Shown here one piece after another: positions 1 to 12,108 of a DNA stretch of 64,000 nucleotides (position 1 is the first letter of the stretch; each line of letters begins with the position of its first letter). The position numbers and the translations under genes were made by a program. Source of the DNA: Paramecium pentaurelia (lineage: Eukaryota > Ciliophora > Oligohymenophorea > Peniculida > Parameciidae); assembly GCA_905183005.1 (NCBI GenBank), contig CAJJDO010000012.1:826846-890845 (forward strand), given 5' to 3'. The notes under the pieces are model-generated. The model saw only the letters and a program-made list of their open reading frames with translations. It did no database searches and was not told where the DNA came from.

Positions 1-247
1 TAGTAAGATCTGTTATAATGAGATCTGGAACATCAGGTTTTAAATAAACAATTTCTTAATTTTCTTCAATCTAATAATACTAGAAATGAGGAGTTACTTG
101 AACTAGGAAATTCTATTCTGTATTTAACAATTCTCTTTTGAAAATGATTTTTTTCTATCTAACTATATCTATAGGAGATTTATTTGATAATTAAGCTGGT
201 GTCATAACATTTTTATTATGAAAGGTATGAGCTTCTAATTTAATCAT
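1..247 (-). CDS. Truncated gene, N-terminal part of an unknown protein
   Basis: A continuous minus-strand frame (TAA/TAG read as Gln) opens with ATG at 247 and runs off the left edge, so only the first ~82 residues are visible. The start reads MIKLEAHTFHNKNVMTP and continues as a hydrophilic, Gln/Lys-rich sequence ending ...KPDVPDLIITDLT. I recognise no domain. The start is only 39 bp downstream of the stop of the centrin gene on the same strand, a spacing normal for this window. Confidence 0.6.
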
Positions 248-286
248 TTATTTATATAATTTATATATATATATATCTGATGGTTA

Positions 287-898
287 TCAAAATGTTCTTT
301 TAACCATGATATTATAGAAATCTTCTCTTGAGATTTCTCTTCCATTTGATGCTGCTCTTTCTAACATCTCTGCTAACTCTTCTGCTGTCATTGTCTCTCC
401 CAATTCTTTAGAAACCTAATACAATTTCAATCTATAAATAATACTCTTTTCAAGTTATTTAAATTAATGGAATTACTACCATCATCATCAAATAAATCAA
501 ATATTTTATTTATTCCATCTTTACTTTCTCTATTTCCTAATTTTGATGTGATGGCATCCAAAAATTAGTCAAAATCAATATCAGTTCTATTTCTAAAATT
601 ATACTAAATACCCTTCATTCTCTAATTCAGCAATCATATTGAAAATAGTTGGGTTTTTTTAATCAAATCCTAAACTTTACATAGCTGCTTTTAATTCTCT
701 AGGATCTACTCTTCCTGTGCCTTCTGTATCAAATAAATTAAATGCTTCTCTTATTTCATCAATCTCGTCATCAGTCAATCCAGGTCTTCACATTTCAAAT
801 ATCATAAATTACCTTTCCTGTGGTTTACGTACATTTCCTTATTTTTAAGGTTATTATTTTTAACTTACAGGTGCTGGAGCCTATGGCTTGCTTCTCAT
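287..898 (-). CDS. Centrin/caltractin-like EF-hand protein
   Basis: Calcium-binding cytoskeletal protein of basal bodies and contractile networks. The minus frame shows the centrin start PGLTDDEIDEIREAFNLFD and then TEGTGRVDPRELKAAMQSLG, a typical first EF-hand, and near the C-terminus KELGETMTAEELAEMLERA followed by a last loop (ASNGREISREDFYNIM) that lacks several acidic calcium ligands. It ends KRTF and TGA at 287. Length (~170 residues) fits centrins. There are at least two short introns near the 5' end and I could not make the frame of the first exon agree exactly, so N-terminal splicing is uncertain. The degenerate loop suggests reduced calcium binding at the C-terminal site. Ciliates carry many centrin paralogues, so I assign no symbol. 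Confidence 0.85.
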
Positions 899-984
899 AT
901 CTTAATTTTAAATATAAAAATATTTATAATTGTATGTACAATCTATTCAATGGATTTTCTAAATAAATAAGTTAATATAATAAA

Positions 985-2133
985 ATGAATGATGAAACTT
1001 TATAACCAATATAAATTAAAAATTGGACATAAGGCTTTCAATCTCAATTAAGATCTTCGGCTAAAAGAACACTCAGTAGATTGAAATCAATTGAAACAAA
1101 TACAATATCATAAGACCCTTCTTCTGAATAACCTTATAAATTTAAAACAAATCCAAAACCAATCAAATTATTTGATAGAGGTGTTATCAGTTAATATGGC
1201 AGTAGAAGAATATCATTTAAACAAAAATAATCAACTTAAATTACCTTTTAATAGTAATTATGCAAAGCACCATTATATATGCAATTGATTCCATTTTTTA
1301 AAGTCTCTGCATCAAGTTGGGCAATATTCAATGGTTAAAATGGAGAATATATCACTGGATTCAATTAGAATAAATGCAGATAAATAGCTTCAATAACCAA
1401 AATTGTTACATGTATTGTAAGTTTAAGGTTAGCAAAAGAATTAAATTTGAACATAGATAGAAAACGCTTTTTTGTTCCAGATTAAGTTAATTAATTAAAC
1501 TAAATAGGCATAAAAAATTTCTGGAACTACTGCAGGGTTATTGAAAGGAGACTCTATCTTTTTAAGAGACCTCCTTTATGGATTGATGCTACCATCAGGT
1601 AATGATGCTGCTGTAACACTCTCATACAATTTTTAACTATACTCTTTAGAAAATGATCACTTCTTAAAAGAAATGAATCGATTTGTGAGCTCTTTAGGAT
1701 TATCAAATACTTAATTTAGTAATGTTCATGGTAAGGAACAATTTATATTCAAATAGGACTTTGTAATGAAAACAATTTCTCCACTGCATATGATGTGGGT
1801 AAATTTACATATGAGAGTTTATAAAATGAATAATTCTAAAAAATTGTAAGAACTTAATCTTATTATTGTGAAACTCCAAATTAGTTGCAATACAACTCCA
1901 GAGAGTTATATTGGGAGAATACAAACAAATTATTACAATAAGGATTCAAAGGTGTAAAAACAGGTATCACTAAGGAAGCAGGACCATCAGTTGTTGAATA
2001 TTTTTAGGATTAAACTAGTTCTTATATAATAGTTCTTTTAAATTGTAGTTCAAGCGAAAGTAGATGGACAGATGCATAAAAGCTTTTACAGTGGATTTAG
2101 AAATAGGATACTTTGATTAAATAATTTTTATGA
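985..2133 (+). CDS. D-alanyl-D-alanine carboxypeptidase-like serine hydrolase (peptidase S11 / PBP fold)
   Basis: Bacterial enzymes of this family trim peptidoglycan stem peptides. All three active-site motifs are visible in order: SxxK as IASITKIVT, SxN as LPSGNDAAVTL, and KTG as GVKTGITKEAG. The family's NGEYITGFN strand sits just before the SxxK motif. The gene has two introns (1486-1507, 22 nt; 1731-1756, 26 nt) whose removal keeps the frame, giving ~366 residues. The ~100-residue N-terminus is basic and Gln/Ser-rich and shows no signal peptide. Ciliates have no peptidoglycan, so a bacterial origin with later intron gain is plausible; possible roles are handling of bacterial wall fragments or an unrelated amidase activity. 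It converges with the S49-like gene with 13 bp between stops. A GH25 lysozyme lies 3 kb downstream. Confidence 0.88.
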
Positions 2134-2146
2134 ATAAAACATTCTA

Positions 2147-2978
2147 TCAAATGGATAAGTAATTAGAAAATGTTGCACTAGATTTAATTTAATTTTTTAT
2201 ACTTGGCAGGAACATAATAATCCAAAAGATTAGATAATATATCGTATGTCTTCATTCCTTTATATTCTTACTCTCGAATATCATCAAAGATTCCTAATTT
2301 ATCAATTAAACCATATTTTAAAGCCTATTAACCAGTGAGCAAAGTTTAATTCCACATTTCTTAATCCACTTTCTAATTTCTATTTTACATAATCTCATCT
2401 TTTAATCTTTATTCTCTGTGTTTAAGTTAGCCTTCTATCCTATGATCTTCATTATAAATTCTACCATTTAACATCTTCTTCTTTTAAATCATCATAAGGA
2501 CTTAATTTCACTTTTTTTTCACCACTATGAATGAATTTGTGTTGTCTAATTATAATCATATTATGATAATACATTCCTAAATTTTCCATTAATTATTTAT
2601 ATCCTAATCTTCTTTATACATATCCAAAATCTCCAATTACAGAATATTCACTAGCAAAATTTTTATCTCCAATTGTCATTAGATACACAGAACTATTCAT
2701 TACAAAATCCTCTGCAAATGTATATAAGGGTACTCTGTAAATAAATAGTTTTAAATTTACTTATAAGATCTTGAATAATTTCTTATTGCAGTGGCTATGC
2801 ATTTAGATTAAACAAATGAGCCTTCTCCATGTATATGAACAGTCACTAATTTTGGTTTGATTAATTTTGTTTCCTATATGCTTTTATATACTTTTTAGGT
2901 TCTAAATTAAGAAAATAGTTTATACAGTTTTTCATCAATTTTGCCATAAATTTTAAATTAGACAATTCTTGAAAACAT
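2147..2978 (-). CDS. S49 (SppA / signal peptide peptidase A)-like protein
   Basis: Resembles the serine protease fold of SppA and ClpP-like S49 peptidases. Visible blocks: KLVTVHIHGEGS (first beta strand), then FVMNSSVYLMTIGD and FASEYSVIGDFGYV, which correspond to the catalytic-serine helix and the GSIGV-type strand, and near the C-terminus TGQQALKYGLIDKLG, the classical S49 block. The gene ends ...NYLSI after a 25-nt intron that must be removed, because without it the frame runs on into the neighbour. One internal stretch around 2440-2475 changes frame in a way I could not explain by a GT-AG intron, so an unseen intron or a sequence error is present. The canonical ASGGY around the nucleophile is replaced by NSSVY; activity is uncertain. 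Confidence 0.72.
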
Positions 2979-3008
2979 TAAATAATTATTTCAAATTCAA
3001 AATATAAA

Positions 3009-4946
3009 ATGCAACATCTGAGCCATGCACCTGATAAAAAAATACAGAATTATCAATTCAGTTTTAAATCCAAATTAGGCAAAGGTGCTTATGGAACAGT
3101 TTATGCTGGTCAAAACACTAATGATAGTACATATACAATTTTTATCATTAGATAGTATTGTTGCTCTTAAGATTATTGATAAGAAATTGTTACTTACTGA
3201 TTATGCAAATCAACTTATTGTTTCAGAAATTGAAATAATGAAAAAAATAAATGATTCACATGTTGTTAAATTGTTAGATGTATTATAAAGTGCTAATAAT
3301 ACTTATATCATAACTGAATTTTGTAATGGAGGAGATTTAAGAGAATTTATAAAAGCCAGAAAGTACAATATCTATAATAATTAGAGTTATCCCTGAAGAT
3401 GAAGCACTCAAAATCTTAAAGGATTTGTTATAAGGAATCAAGGCTTTATTAAAATAAGGTATTATACATCGGGACATAAAACCAGCAAATATTCTTAAAC
3501 ATGATTCTCAATTTAAAATTACAGATTTTGGTTTTGCAAAACAAATAGATCAAAATCTTGATACAATAATGTGTTCTCTTGTTGGAACTCCATTATATAT
3601 GAGTCCTTAAATTCTAAAAAGAGGTAAATATTCTTCCAAATGTGACATTTGGTCATTAGGATTAATACTTTATGAAATGCTTTATGGTATGACTCCATGG
3701 CATTCTCAAAATTTAGTAGAATTGATGAACAAATTAGATTCTAAAGTATATAAATAATTTATTAAATTAGCCTCTCTAATTTCCAGTTCATCCTTATATA
3801 TCTGATTCAACTAAACTATTAATTAAGGGATGTTTACAAATAAATGAAGATAAGAGATGGAATTGGGATGACCTATTCAAAGCAGTCTATTTAAATTCAA
3901 ATGAAAATAAGGAAAATTCTCCTATTTCAATTATTAAAGATGACCTTCGATCACCAACTTATAGATAAGATCAAAATTCTCAGAAAAACGATTACAAATA
4001 CTCTCTCCAAATGTAAAGAATCAAATAAAGAACTGAATCGTTATGTTAATAAATAAATAAACATAATCGAAGCTACAGTAATGCTACCTTTTAAACTAAT
4101 GATAAATCTAATAGACAAGATAATAAAACACCTGTTAATGACAAATAAGTAAGTAGTTATTTTGATTTAAGAGAGAAACTTAAACAAAACAATATTTAAC
4201 AAGAAAGAGAAAGAAGTACCTCATAAAATTATAGATTTCATACTTAAAGAAATGAGTTAACTACCTTTTTTGATAAAATCTAAAATGCTTAATAAAAATT
4301 AAATAGTAATAATGATTCTTGTAGAACAGCAAGTGCTCTATAATCTAACTCCACTAATACTTCAAATAAAGTGAATTATGATTTGGATTTGGTTAAGGTT
4401 TCTGACTTTCAATTAGAAGATAATAATCGAGTTTCTGATTATAATACTACATATAGAAATCCAAAGACTGAAAGAGTTAAAAGGACTAATAGTTTAAGTG
4501 GACATTTTCAAAACTAATCATTTTAAGTCAAACCTTAATTGTAGTAGTTAATAAAAATAATTGAGAATCAACTTGATTTGATACCAAATTATATTAATTG
4601 CAAAATTGAAATAAATACTATGGTAATTTTACATAAGGAAATAATATATTGTGCCACAAATAAATAGGTTTATACAAGTAAAGATTTAAAAGATCTCAAA
4701 TTATTAATAAATAGTCTTATTTCTTATTTGAATGAAAACACTGGAGAAAATTCAAGTAAATAATCACAAATAATGTTACTATTGCTCTTAACATATCATA
4801 AAGTATTAATTTACAATATCAAAAACAAATCTCTAAATATTGATGCTAATTTAATTGAGACAATCAAAAAAAGTATTCAGGTTTAATAAAATCAAATAAA
4901 TTTTGAATCAAAACTGTTGAGAGAGCTAATTAATTTATTATTGTGA
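3009..4946 (+). CDS. ULK/ATG1-type serine/threonine protein kinase
   Basis: The kinase domain occupies roughly the first 270 residues: Gly-rich loop LGKGAYGTVYAG, VAIK-type lysine in IVALKIIDK, hinge EFCNGGDLREFI (typical of ULK/ATG1 kinases), catalytic HRDIKPANIL, DFGFAK, and GTPLYMSPQIL. Three micro-introns (3127-3151, 3363-3384, 3746-3770) restore the frame, giving ~621 residues. The C-terminal half is Asn/Gln/Ser-rich and low in complexity, then becomes helical (about 4550-4940), as in ATG1-type kinases. ATG1/ULK kinases start autophagy; in ciliates the family is expanded, so this is a family call, not an orthologue call. A second kinase of the same architecture lies at 28604-30195. Confidence 0.9.
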
Positions 4947-5106
4947 TTTCATATATTTTTCAATTAACTCTTTATGTAATTCTTATCCTCCTTATTTACA
5001 TTTAATTCTAAAGAAAATACTATAATTATACTATCATTTATTTATCATTACATCATTAGTATATTCTTAAAGTAAGATTTTTGATCAAATATTCACTATT
5101 TAAATT

Positions 5107-5788
5107 ATGAAATCATTCAATTAAATCCTATTCTTAATTTTAATAGTAGTCCCAACAGTAATTGCAGTGAAAGGTGTTGATTTGAGTGCATCCTTCAATA
5201 ATTTTTCATGTATTAGAAATGCTGGCTATTAATTTGCTATTGTAAGAGGATATATGAGTTATGGTGCTGCTGATACTGTAGGTCTCTAAAATTTAAGAAA
5301 TGCTAAAGCAGCTGGATTAATTGGTGATGCTTATTTTTTCCCTTGCAAAGGAAGTATATATATAAATCCTAAATTTTTAAGAGAAGACTGCTTCAGCTTA
5401 AGTTTCTGAATTTGATAGTGTATTTAATTCAGAATATGGTACAGTATGGATTGACGTTGAATACAATCCCAGTACTGGATGTGGATGGAGTACCTCAGAT
5501 TATTCAGGAAATTGTTAATTTTTATAAGACATTGTGAGAGAATTAGGAAATAGAGGAAGATTAGTTGGAATATATGCATCTTAATATTAATGGTCAACTA
5601 TAATGGGATCTGCTTCAGCTTGTGCTTATTTTACATCAAAGCCACTTTGGTATGCTCATTATGACAATAATCCATCCTTTAGTGATTATTCTAAATATGC
5701 TTTTGGTGGATGGTCAACTCCATCAATTAAATAATATTTAGGAGACACAACCTTATGTAGTGTAGGAGTTGATCTCAATTTTTATTGA
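5107..5788 (+). CDS. Secreted GH25-type lysozyme
   Basis: Glycoside hydrolase family 25 muramidase, which cuts the glycan strands of peptidoglycan. The N-terminus MKSFNQILFLILIVVPT is a clear signal peptide, followed by KGVDLSASFNNFSC, the usual GH25 first strand with its Asp. The catalytic DxE appears as VWIDVEYNP, and YASQYQW and PLWYAHYDNNP match the later conserved strands. One 28-nt intron (5354-5381) is removed to give 217 residues, the normal length of protist and nematode family members. It most likely acts in phagosomes on ingested bacteria. It lies just downstream of the ULK-like kinase; a convergent coiled-coil gene follows. Confidence 0.9.
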
Positions 5789-5929
5789 ACAGTTAATTAT
5801 ATAAAGAGAATTAAAAGTTATGATTTAATAATATTTAATAATGATAAATATTAAATATTATAAAATTAATGTAAATAAGGAAATTGTTACTAATCATTAT
5901 ATATGTATAAAAAGTATGAATAATAGTAA

Positions 5930-7661
5930 TCAATTTATCCTGATCAATTTCATTTGTATCAATTGGTTCTTTTCTTAATCACTAACTACAAATGGAGAAC
6001 CGTTTTCATCTAATAAACATAATCCCATATCACAATCAATTAAATGTTTCTCTGAATCATATGTACATGTCAAAATTCTATCATTTTTACCTAAATAAAG
6101 TAATCCTTATAAAATTAATTTAATGATTTTATACTTCTTTTTATTGCCTTTGTTAAAGCATTAATCATAGGTAAAGGTGCTGATTTTCCTCTACTTTTAC
6201 AAGACATTTATCCACTCAAGTTTTCATTTAATAGTTTATTAATATTTTATAATTAGGATTTCTTAAAGGGATTTCTTGGAGGACTTTAGAACTCTTCTAT
6301 TTAAATTGTCTTTTTAGTTTTACTGAAACCACAAGTTTCATTTATTTCAAAACTATCATTAGAATCTAGTAATGAATTTTCATTAAAATCAGCAAAATCA
6401 TCCAAACTGATTTCATTTTTCTTTTTAGCAATACTTAATTGTTTTTTTGATTTCTAATTTGCTACAGCTGTAGAATTGGATAAGAAACTATTTTATTTGA
6501 CTTAAGGTGATAATTGTAAAGTTAATTAAGAGTTAGTATTTTTCAATTTATTAATTTCAGATTAGAATTATGAAACTAAGAATTATTGTTAAGTTAATTA
6601 TTTATTTAATTCTTGCTTTTCTTTTTCAATCTATTTATTTTTTTACTTTAATTATGTAATAGTTTCAATAGATTATTATTATAATTATTAAAATTTATTT
6701 GATAAATTATTGAAATGTTAACTTAAATATTTGCTTTCTTATTTATTGTTATTATTCTCCTAATCTCTTTAATTTATTGTATCATACATGTTTTATAATT
6801 ATTAATTTACTTATTATGTTAGATTCAATAAAGTGTTTTGTATTTAATTTTTGATTTATAATAATTCATCACTTTTTTCATTATTTATTTTATTTAATAA
6901 TTAATGTGCCTATTACAATTGTAATTAGTATTAATTTTATAATTAAGTAATTTATACTTATATTGTTTATTCTACTTTTTATCTGTCTGCTTTACTATTC
7001 AATTTTATATTCAAATTTTCAATCTCTTATTTGAAATGTTATTCATCTTCATTTAATCTTAATTATGTATTAGAAGATAGATTTTTAACTAAATGTTCAC
7101 TCTATTTAGTCTTTTATTCAAAATTCTCTTACAATTCCCTAATCTATTCATTTAGATTATTTTATAGATTTGACACTTTTCTATCAATTTCCAACATAAA
7201 TTATTAAGTGTAATCATTCTAAGTGATGTTTAAATCAATATTATTTAATTTGTGTCTTAAGTCTTCCTAAAACTTCTTGAATTCTATATTAAATCTCTCT
7301 TACAATTATTAATATTAATGAACTTTCTCTGATAATTGAGTTTGTAATTGTTAAATTTGTTCATTCTATTGTTTAATAATTGTTGATTGACCCGTGTCAT
7401 CCTAAATACTGAAATTCAATTGAGCTTAAGATTAAACTTTGTTCAGTTCAGATAACTTGTTTTGTTGTTCAGTTTTCAGAGGTACATTCTATTAGTATTA
7501 TTATTAATGATAATAAGCAACAGTCTCTTAGAGTGATTTTCGTATTGGTGGACTCGAACCTCTAAATTGCCATAAAGTCAAGTACATTACCTTTATTAAG
7601 GATATTGAACATATTATATAGGTGGATGAGGTAATTTTTATTCTTAAGAGACACATCTCAT
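5930..7661 (-). CDS. Large coiled-coil protein of unknown function
   Basis: No enzymatic domain recognised. The start MRCVSQEQKLPHPPIQYVQY precedes a 29-nt intron (7562-7590), after which the frame continues RGSSPPIRKSLQE. Residues from about 60 on form long Gln/Glu/Leu heptad-rich helices (for example KQQNEQIQQLQTQLSEKV). The C-terminal ~70 residues are different: a compact globular segment including GKNDRILTCTYDSEKHLIDC and DMGLCLLDENGSPFVVSD, ending LIRIN and TGA at 5930. The total length is not a multiple of three after removing one intron, so a further intron is hidden in the low-complexity middle. Probably cytoskeletal or basal-body associated, by inference only. Confidence 0.75.
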
Positions 7662-7813
7662 AATTTATCTTGGTTCCAAGCTTTACTAAATGGAGGAAGG
7701 ACGTACTTGACGTTATTCGATAGGCTGTTGATATACTGCATTACCAAATGCTCTTACAGGTATGCGAGAGAGCTTCATATATAATTTTGTTCTAACGATT
7801 AAAATATAATTAA
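7662..7813 (+). ncRNA. Divergent intergenic stretch, possible small structured RNA
   Basis: The 152 bp between the divergent coiled-coil and SPX-EXS genes are clearly richer in G and C than other spacers here. They contain short self-complementary segments: CTTGGTTCCAAG near 7671, ACGTACTTGACGT near 7701, and GCTCT...AGAGAGC around 7750-7775. There is no open frame. It could be a small RNA gene or just a bidirectional promoter; I see no A/B boxes or clean terminator, and the strand is a guess. Confidence 0.2.
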
Positions 7814-10322
7814 ATGAAATTCGCTGAATTCTTATTAAACAATATTATTCCAGAATGGGCCTTAATGTATTTGAATTATAAGGCCATAAAAGCCTATTTA
7901 TCAACTTCAGGTGCCTTAAAAGACTTCCTACTCTATGCCAAAAAAACAAAGAGCACTCAAGAGTACAAGGATATTAAGAAAGTCGTTATGGAAAAAACTT
8001 ATATCATATCAAAAATAATGGTGGATTAGAAAGAATTCAATAAAAAATTCAATTAAGAAATATCTAAAATAAGATCCTTTGTGAATGCCAAATATAATGA
8101 TTTGAAGGGCAAGACTTATAAAATATAATTATAAATATTGTCAATGAATAGATAAAAGAGATAATTAGATAGGAATAAAAAGCGTTCAGTAATCAGAGGA
8201 AATTCTTAGGTAGCAGAAGAATTAACTGAATAATTAACTAGAAAATCAATCAAAGTGAAAGAGTCAGAGTTCAATTAGAAATGTAATAAATTGAAAGAAT
8301 TATGTTTTTAATTATATAATGAAGGGGTGAATTTTGATAAGTATTTAAAAATCAATCAAGAATCTATTCGTAAACTTTTAAAGAAATAAAATAAGAAATC
8401 CATTAAGATAAATTAAGAACAAATAAATATGGATGAATCTAAGAAATTGGCTTCAGAGATAAATTTTGATTTAATAAGAAATAAAGTCAAATAATTATTA
8501 TTTCAAGTAGAGAAATACCTTTTAAAACACTTCTATCAAACTCAATAATAACTATGTAAGGAATAACTTCGTAAATATCAATTTCAAAATAATTAAAATA
8601 ATAAAGCATGGTTTTAGTTTGGTCTATTCACTGGCTTTTCATTGATGTTAATGTCATTCATCATATTTTTAGCAACTTAAAAATAGTTAAACATTTTAAA
8701 TAATACTATTATTTATGAATCATTTCCAATTTACAGAGGAGCCTTGTTGTTTATTCTGTATTATTGGTCCTTAACAATAGTTATTCACCTATGGAATATA
8801 TCCAAGATTAATTATAAATTATATTTCTGCTTCAATCATCATTTCTCAACTATCAATGAATAATTAAAAAGAGTAATGACTTTGACCACAATCTTTTTAT
8901 TAGTTAGTCTTTTTTATATATGCGATGTTTCTAGATTAGGTGTTATATTTTCAAATCTTAAAGGAGAAGAGTATTTCCCATTAATAATTTGGGCTTCTCT
9001 TTTGGCAATAGTGGCATTTCCTTCAAAATTTATATTTAATGGACAAGGTCGATTGTGGCTTTATCGTAATTTATGGCAATCATTAAATCTAAAAGTAATA
9101 GAATAACGTCATTTTTTCATAATCAGTCAATTCACTTCATTAATTATACCATTTACTGACCTAACATATACAGTGTGTGAATATTCGAAAGGAGTATATT
9201 ATTATTGATTAATTTAATAGATAAAAAATCAAGAAGATAATGATTTTAATTTATATGATGAATGCTTTTTCATTTCTAGATATTTCACTTTAGCTTTAGT
9301 GTTAATCCCCTATTTAATTTTAATATTTTTAAACATATTTTTGACTAAAAAATAGTTGAACACGAATCTTTTTTTTATAGATTTTATCAGAAATATATTT
9401 TCAATTGCTCTAATCATTTTTGCCACTTTATCTTATTAGGAATCTAGCTTTTTTTATTATTGGTTAGGAATGGCAATTTTTATTGCATTTTTAAATATAA
9501 TTTCCAGTATTAAGAAATGGAGTTATTTGGATATTAAAGAAAAGAGATAAAAGAAATAACTTATATCCTATAAATAAAAATTATTAATAATATACCTACC
9601 TTTTGGAATACTTCAGCCATTATCAATATCTACTTCAATATTTGGGTGTTTCGATTAGAGCGAATAACACAGTCTTCTTATATTATATATAGGTATTGCT
9701 GAATTAATTAGAAGTAATTATCACAATATCATTATTATTTAGGAATGATTATCAATTATTATATTGTTGATGCTGAGCACTTTAGAAATAAATAGAAATA
9801 TTAAACTGTTGGTGAATATGAGTTTCCATTTGAGGAATTTTATACTAAGATACAACTATAACAATTATTGTAAGAAAATCATAAATTCTACTTAGATAAT
9901 ATGAGTCTGATGATAGTGATGATGATTAGAAAGAATTTATAGGAATGAACAAAGAAAAGAATTCTGATATTGAAATTATCATGACTTAAATGGAACCGTC
10001 AACGTAAAGTAGACCAGATGTTGGACTTTTTGTTCAGGGATAATCGATATTAAATTAAGTTAATAATTCTGAAAATCATTTATAGAAATAAGTTAAATAG
10101 TTCAAAATATCTGAATTGATAGTTAAGGAATCAGAAAAAGCTTTGGGAGAGAGTTTTTTAAATTATGACATTAATAATTTTAAACCAGATGAATTGAATT
10201 CGATAATCAATTGTTAATAAATATCAGAAAGTGATTTATAAAGTTTGCATGTTAATAACAAGAATACTAAGGAAGAAATAAATAAATTGTATGAAGAATT
10301 TGGTATCTAAATCAAATAGTGA
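7814..10322 (+). CDS. SPX-EXS domain phosphate exporter (XPR1/PHO1-like)
   Basis: Exports inorganic phosphate across a membrane, gated by inositol pyrophosphates that bind the SPX domain. The N-terminal SPX domain begins MKFAEFLLNNIIPEWALMYL and YKAIKAYL and includes a long helical region. From residue ~270 there are repeated membrane segments, followed by the EXS-type region with FNGQGRLWLYRNLWQ. The tail is acidic and Ser-rich (YESDDSDDD) and cytoplasmic-looking. Three introns (9194-9220, 9714-9742, 9870-9895) are removed to give ~808 residues, typical for XPR1/PHO1. The first ATG is retained because the SPX domain starts at once, as in family members. Confidence 0.88.
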
Positions 10323-10388
10323 ATAATTATGTATAAGTATTACTTGGTTTTTATTATAAAAAATCAAATAATAATTAACGTTTATAAA

Positions 10389-12017
10389 ATGAGTTAACGA
10401 GATCTGAGTAATGTAATTACAATCAATCCCAACGATCCTTAATAATATTAAGACTTGCTGGCATATTATAGATCTAAATTAGGAGAATTTGAGAAAGAAA
10501 GATTTGAATGGTTAACAAAATTGGAAGAAATTAAAATTTAATATGAGGACAAGCATTAATAGGAATGGGAATTATTAAAGAGGAAATAAGAGATAAAAGA
10601 GTTATAATAAACAGTAGGAGAGGCAAAAGTATATATAAAAATTGAAGAAATTAGTTAATGTTATTTGAAGAGAGATAAGCTAGATTAAAGTTATAAAAGG
10701 AGAATGATGCCCTTAAAGTTAGAGAATTGGAAGATAAAAAGAAAATTGCTGAATTAATGGCTATGATTGAACCAATAGAGGAATAAGTAGTATTATAAAA
10801 AGATTTAAGACCTGAAGTAACTACAAAATATACAGGTGATACATTGGCTGTAAGAGAAAAATAAGGAAAGTATATAGAATTTATCAAACTATTTAGTGTT
10901 AAGATGCACAATATCAATTAAGGCAGGAGCATATTAAAAACAGTGTATATGCCAAATGAATAGTTGAATGCATATTAATTGGAGAATGATAATTTGAAAA
11001 AATAACTTGAAAATGCAGAAACTATGTTGACTCAATAGTTTGCAGCTTTGAGAGAGGAATTGAGAGCAAAAGAAGTTGAAACTAATTTAAGAATAAAAGA
11101 AGACTAATAAAAATTAGATTAATTGGTTTAAAAAATATAAAAATTAGAAAAATAAAATGTTGAACTTGTTAAAGGTAAATCTCATTATTAACTCATTATA
11201 GATTGTTATGTATTAAAATAGAAATTTTAGAATAAGGAGAAATAAATGCAAGAAGATTTAGAAGTATAAAAGTTGAAAAATAAAAAATTGAAAATGGAAT
11301 TGGATTAAATTTAAAAGAAATACAATGTTGAAAATAAAACAGCTTTAGAATTGCTTGAGAAAAAGTCTGATGAATATAATAAAAAATTTAGAAGCCAAAT
11401 CAAATCTAAAGATGAGTAATTATCAATCATTAGAGAATAATATGAATAAGTTTAGAATATTTATATTAATAAAATATAATAATTGGAAGAGAATCTATCC
11501 AAATTAATTGAAAAGTATTATTTTATTGTAATTAGATATTAATAATTGGAAAAGAGAAGATCCTTAGAAGTTGAAGGATTTAAAAATGACATCAAAATTT
11601 TGACTAAGAAAGTAAAGGATTGTGAGAAATCACATATAGAAAAACAAAATGAAAATAAATCTCCAGAAGATATAGCTAAATATTAAGAAGAAGCATAATA
11701 ACTTAAATAATAATTAGCTAAAGAGACAGGCATTATCTATTCTTCTGGAAAGAAAAACAATTCTAATAATTAACAATAAACTATTAAAATTAAGGGCAAT
11801 TAATCAAGGGGAGCATCAAAAACTATGAAATAAACTAATAAATAAAGCAAGAAAGGAATTAATAACTAAGGTACAATTTAATAATTGATTTGTAGATTAG
11901 AATGATTAGAAAGATGATGATGATGTATCTGAATCTGTACCAATGCATGAATTAGAGGATCTTCAACGATAATTGGATGAATTACAATATCAAATGGATA
12001 TAGCAAAGAAATAATGA
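10389..12017 (+). CDS. CCDC77: CCDC77-like coiled-coil protein
   Basis: Matches the coiled-coil protein CCDC77, associated with centrosomes and cilia in animals. Two blocks are diagnostic: LKVRELEDKKKIAELMAMIE in the first third, and LEKRRSLEVEGFKNDIKIL near the C-terminus; in the animal protein as I remember it these read almost the same and are in the same order. The N-terminus LLAYYRSKLGEFEKERFEW also fits. At least four micro-introns are needed, including a 26-nt one near 10630, a 21-nt one near 11515 and a 25-nt one near 11870 that bypasses an in-frame TGA. The protein ends with an acidic helix (QKDDDDVSESVP ... MDIAKKQ). The comparison is from memory, so orthology is likely rather than proven. 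Confidence 0.75.
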
Positions 12018-12108
12018 AAATAACATATCAATTTTATATATACTAAATACAATTAATTAAAAATTTACTTCTATTTATAAAATTAAAATTAATTTGTTAA
12101 TACGTTGG

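Noticed and set aside
7549..7560. GGTTCGAGTCC on the minus strand, matching a tRNA T-loop / B box
   Set aside because: No matching acceptor stem or A box at the right distance, and the sequence is coding for the start of the coiled-coil gene in a consistent frame.
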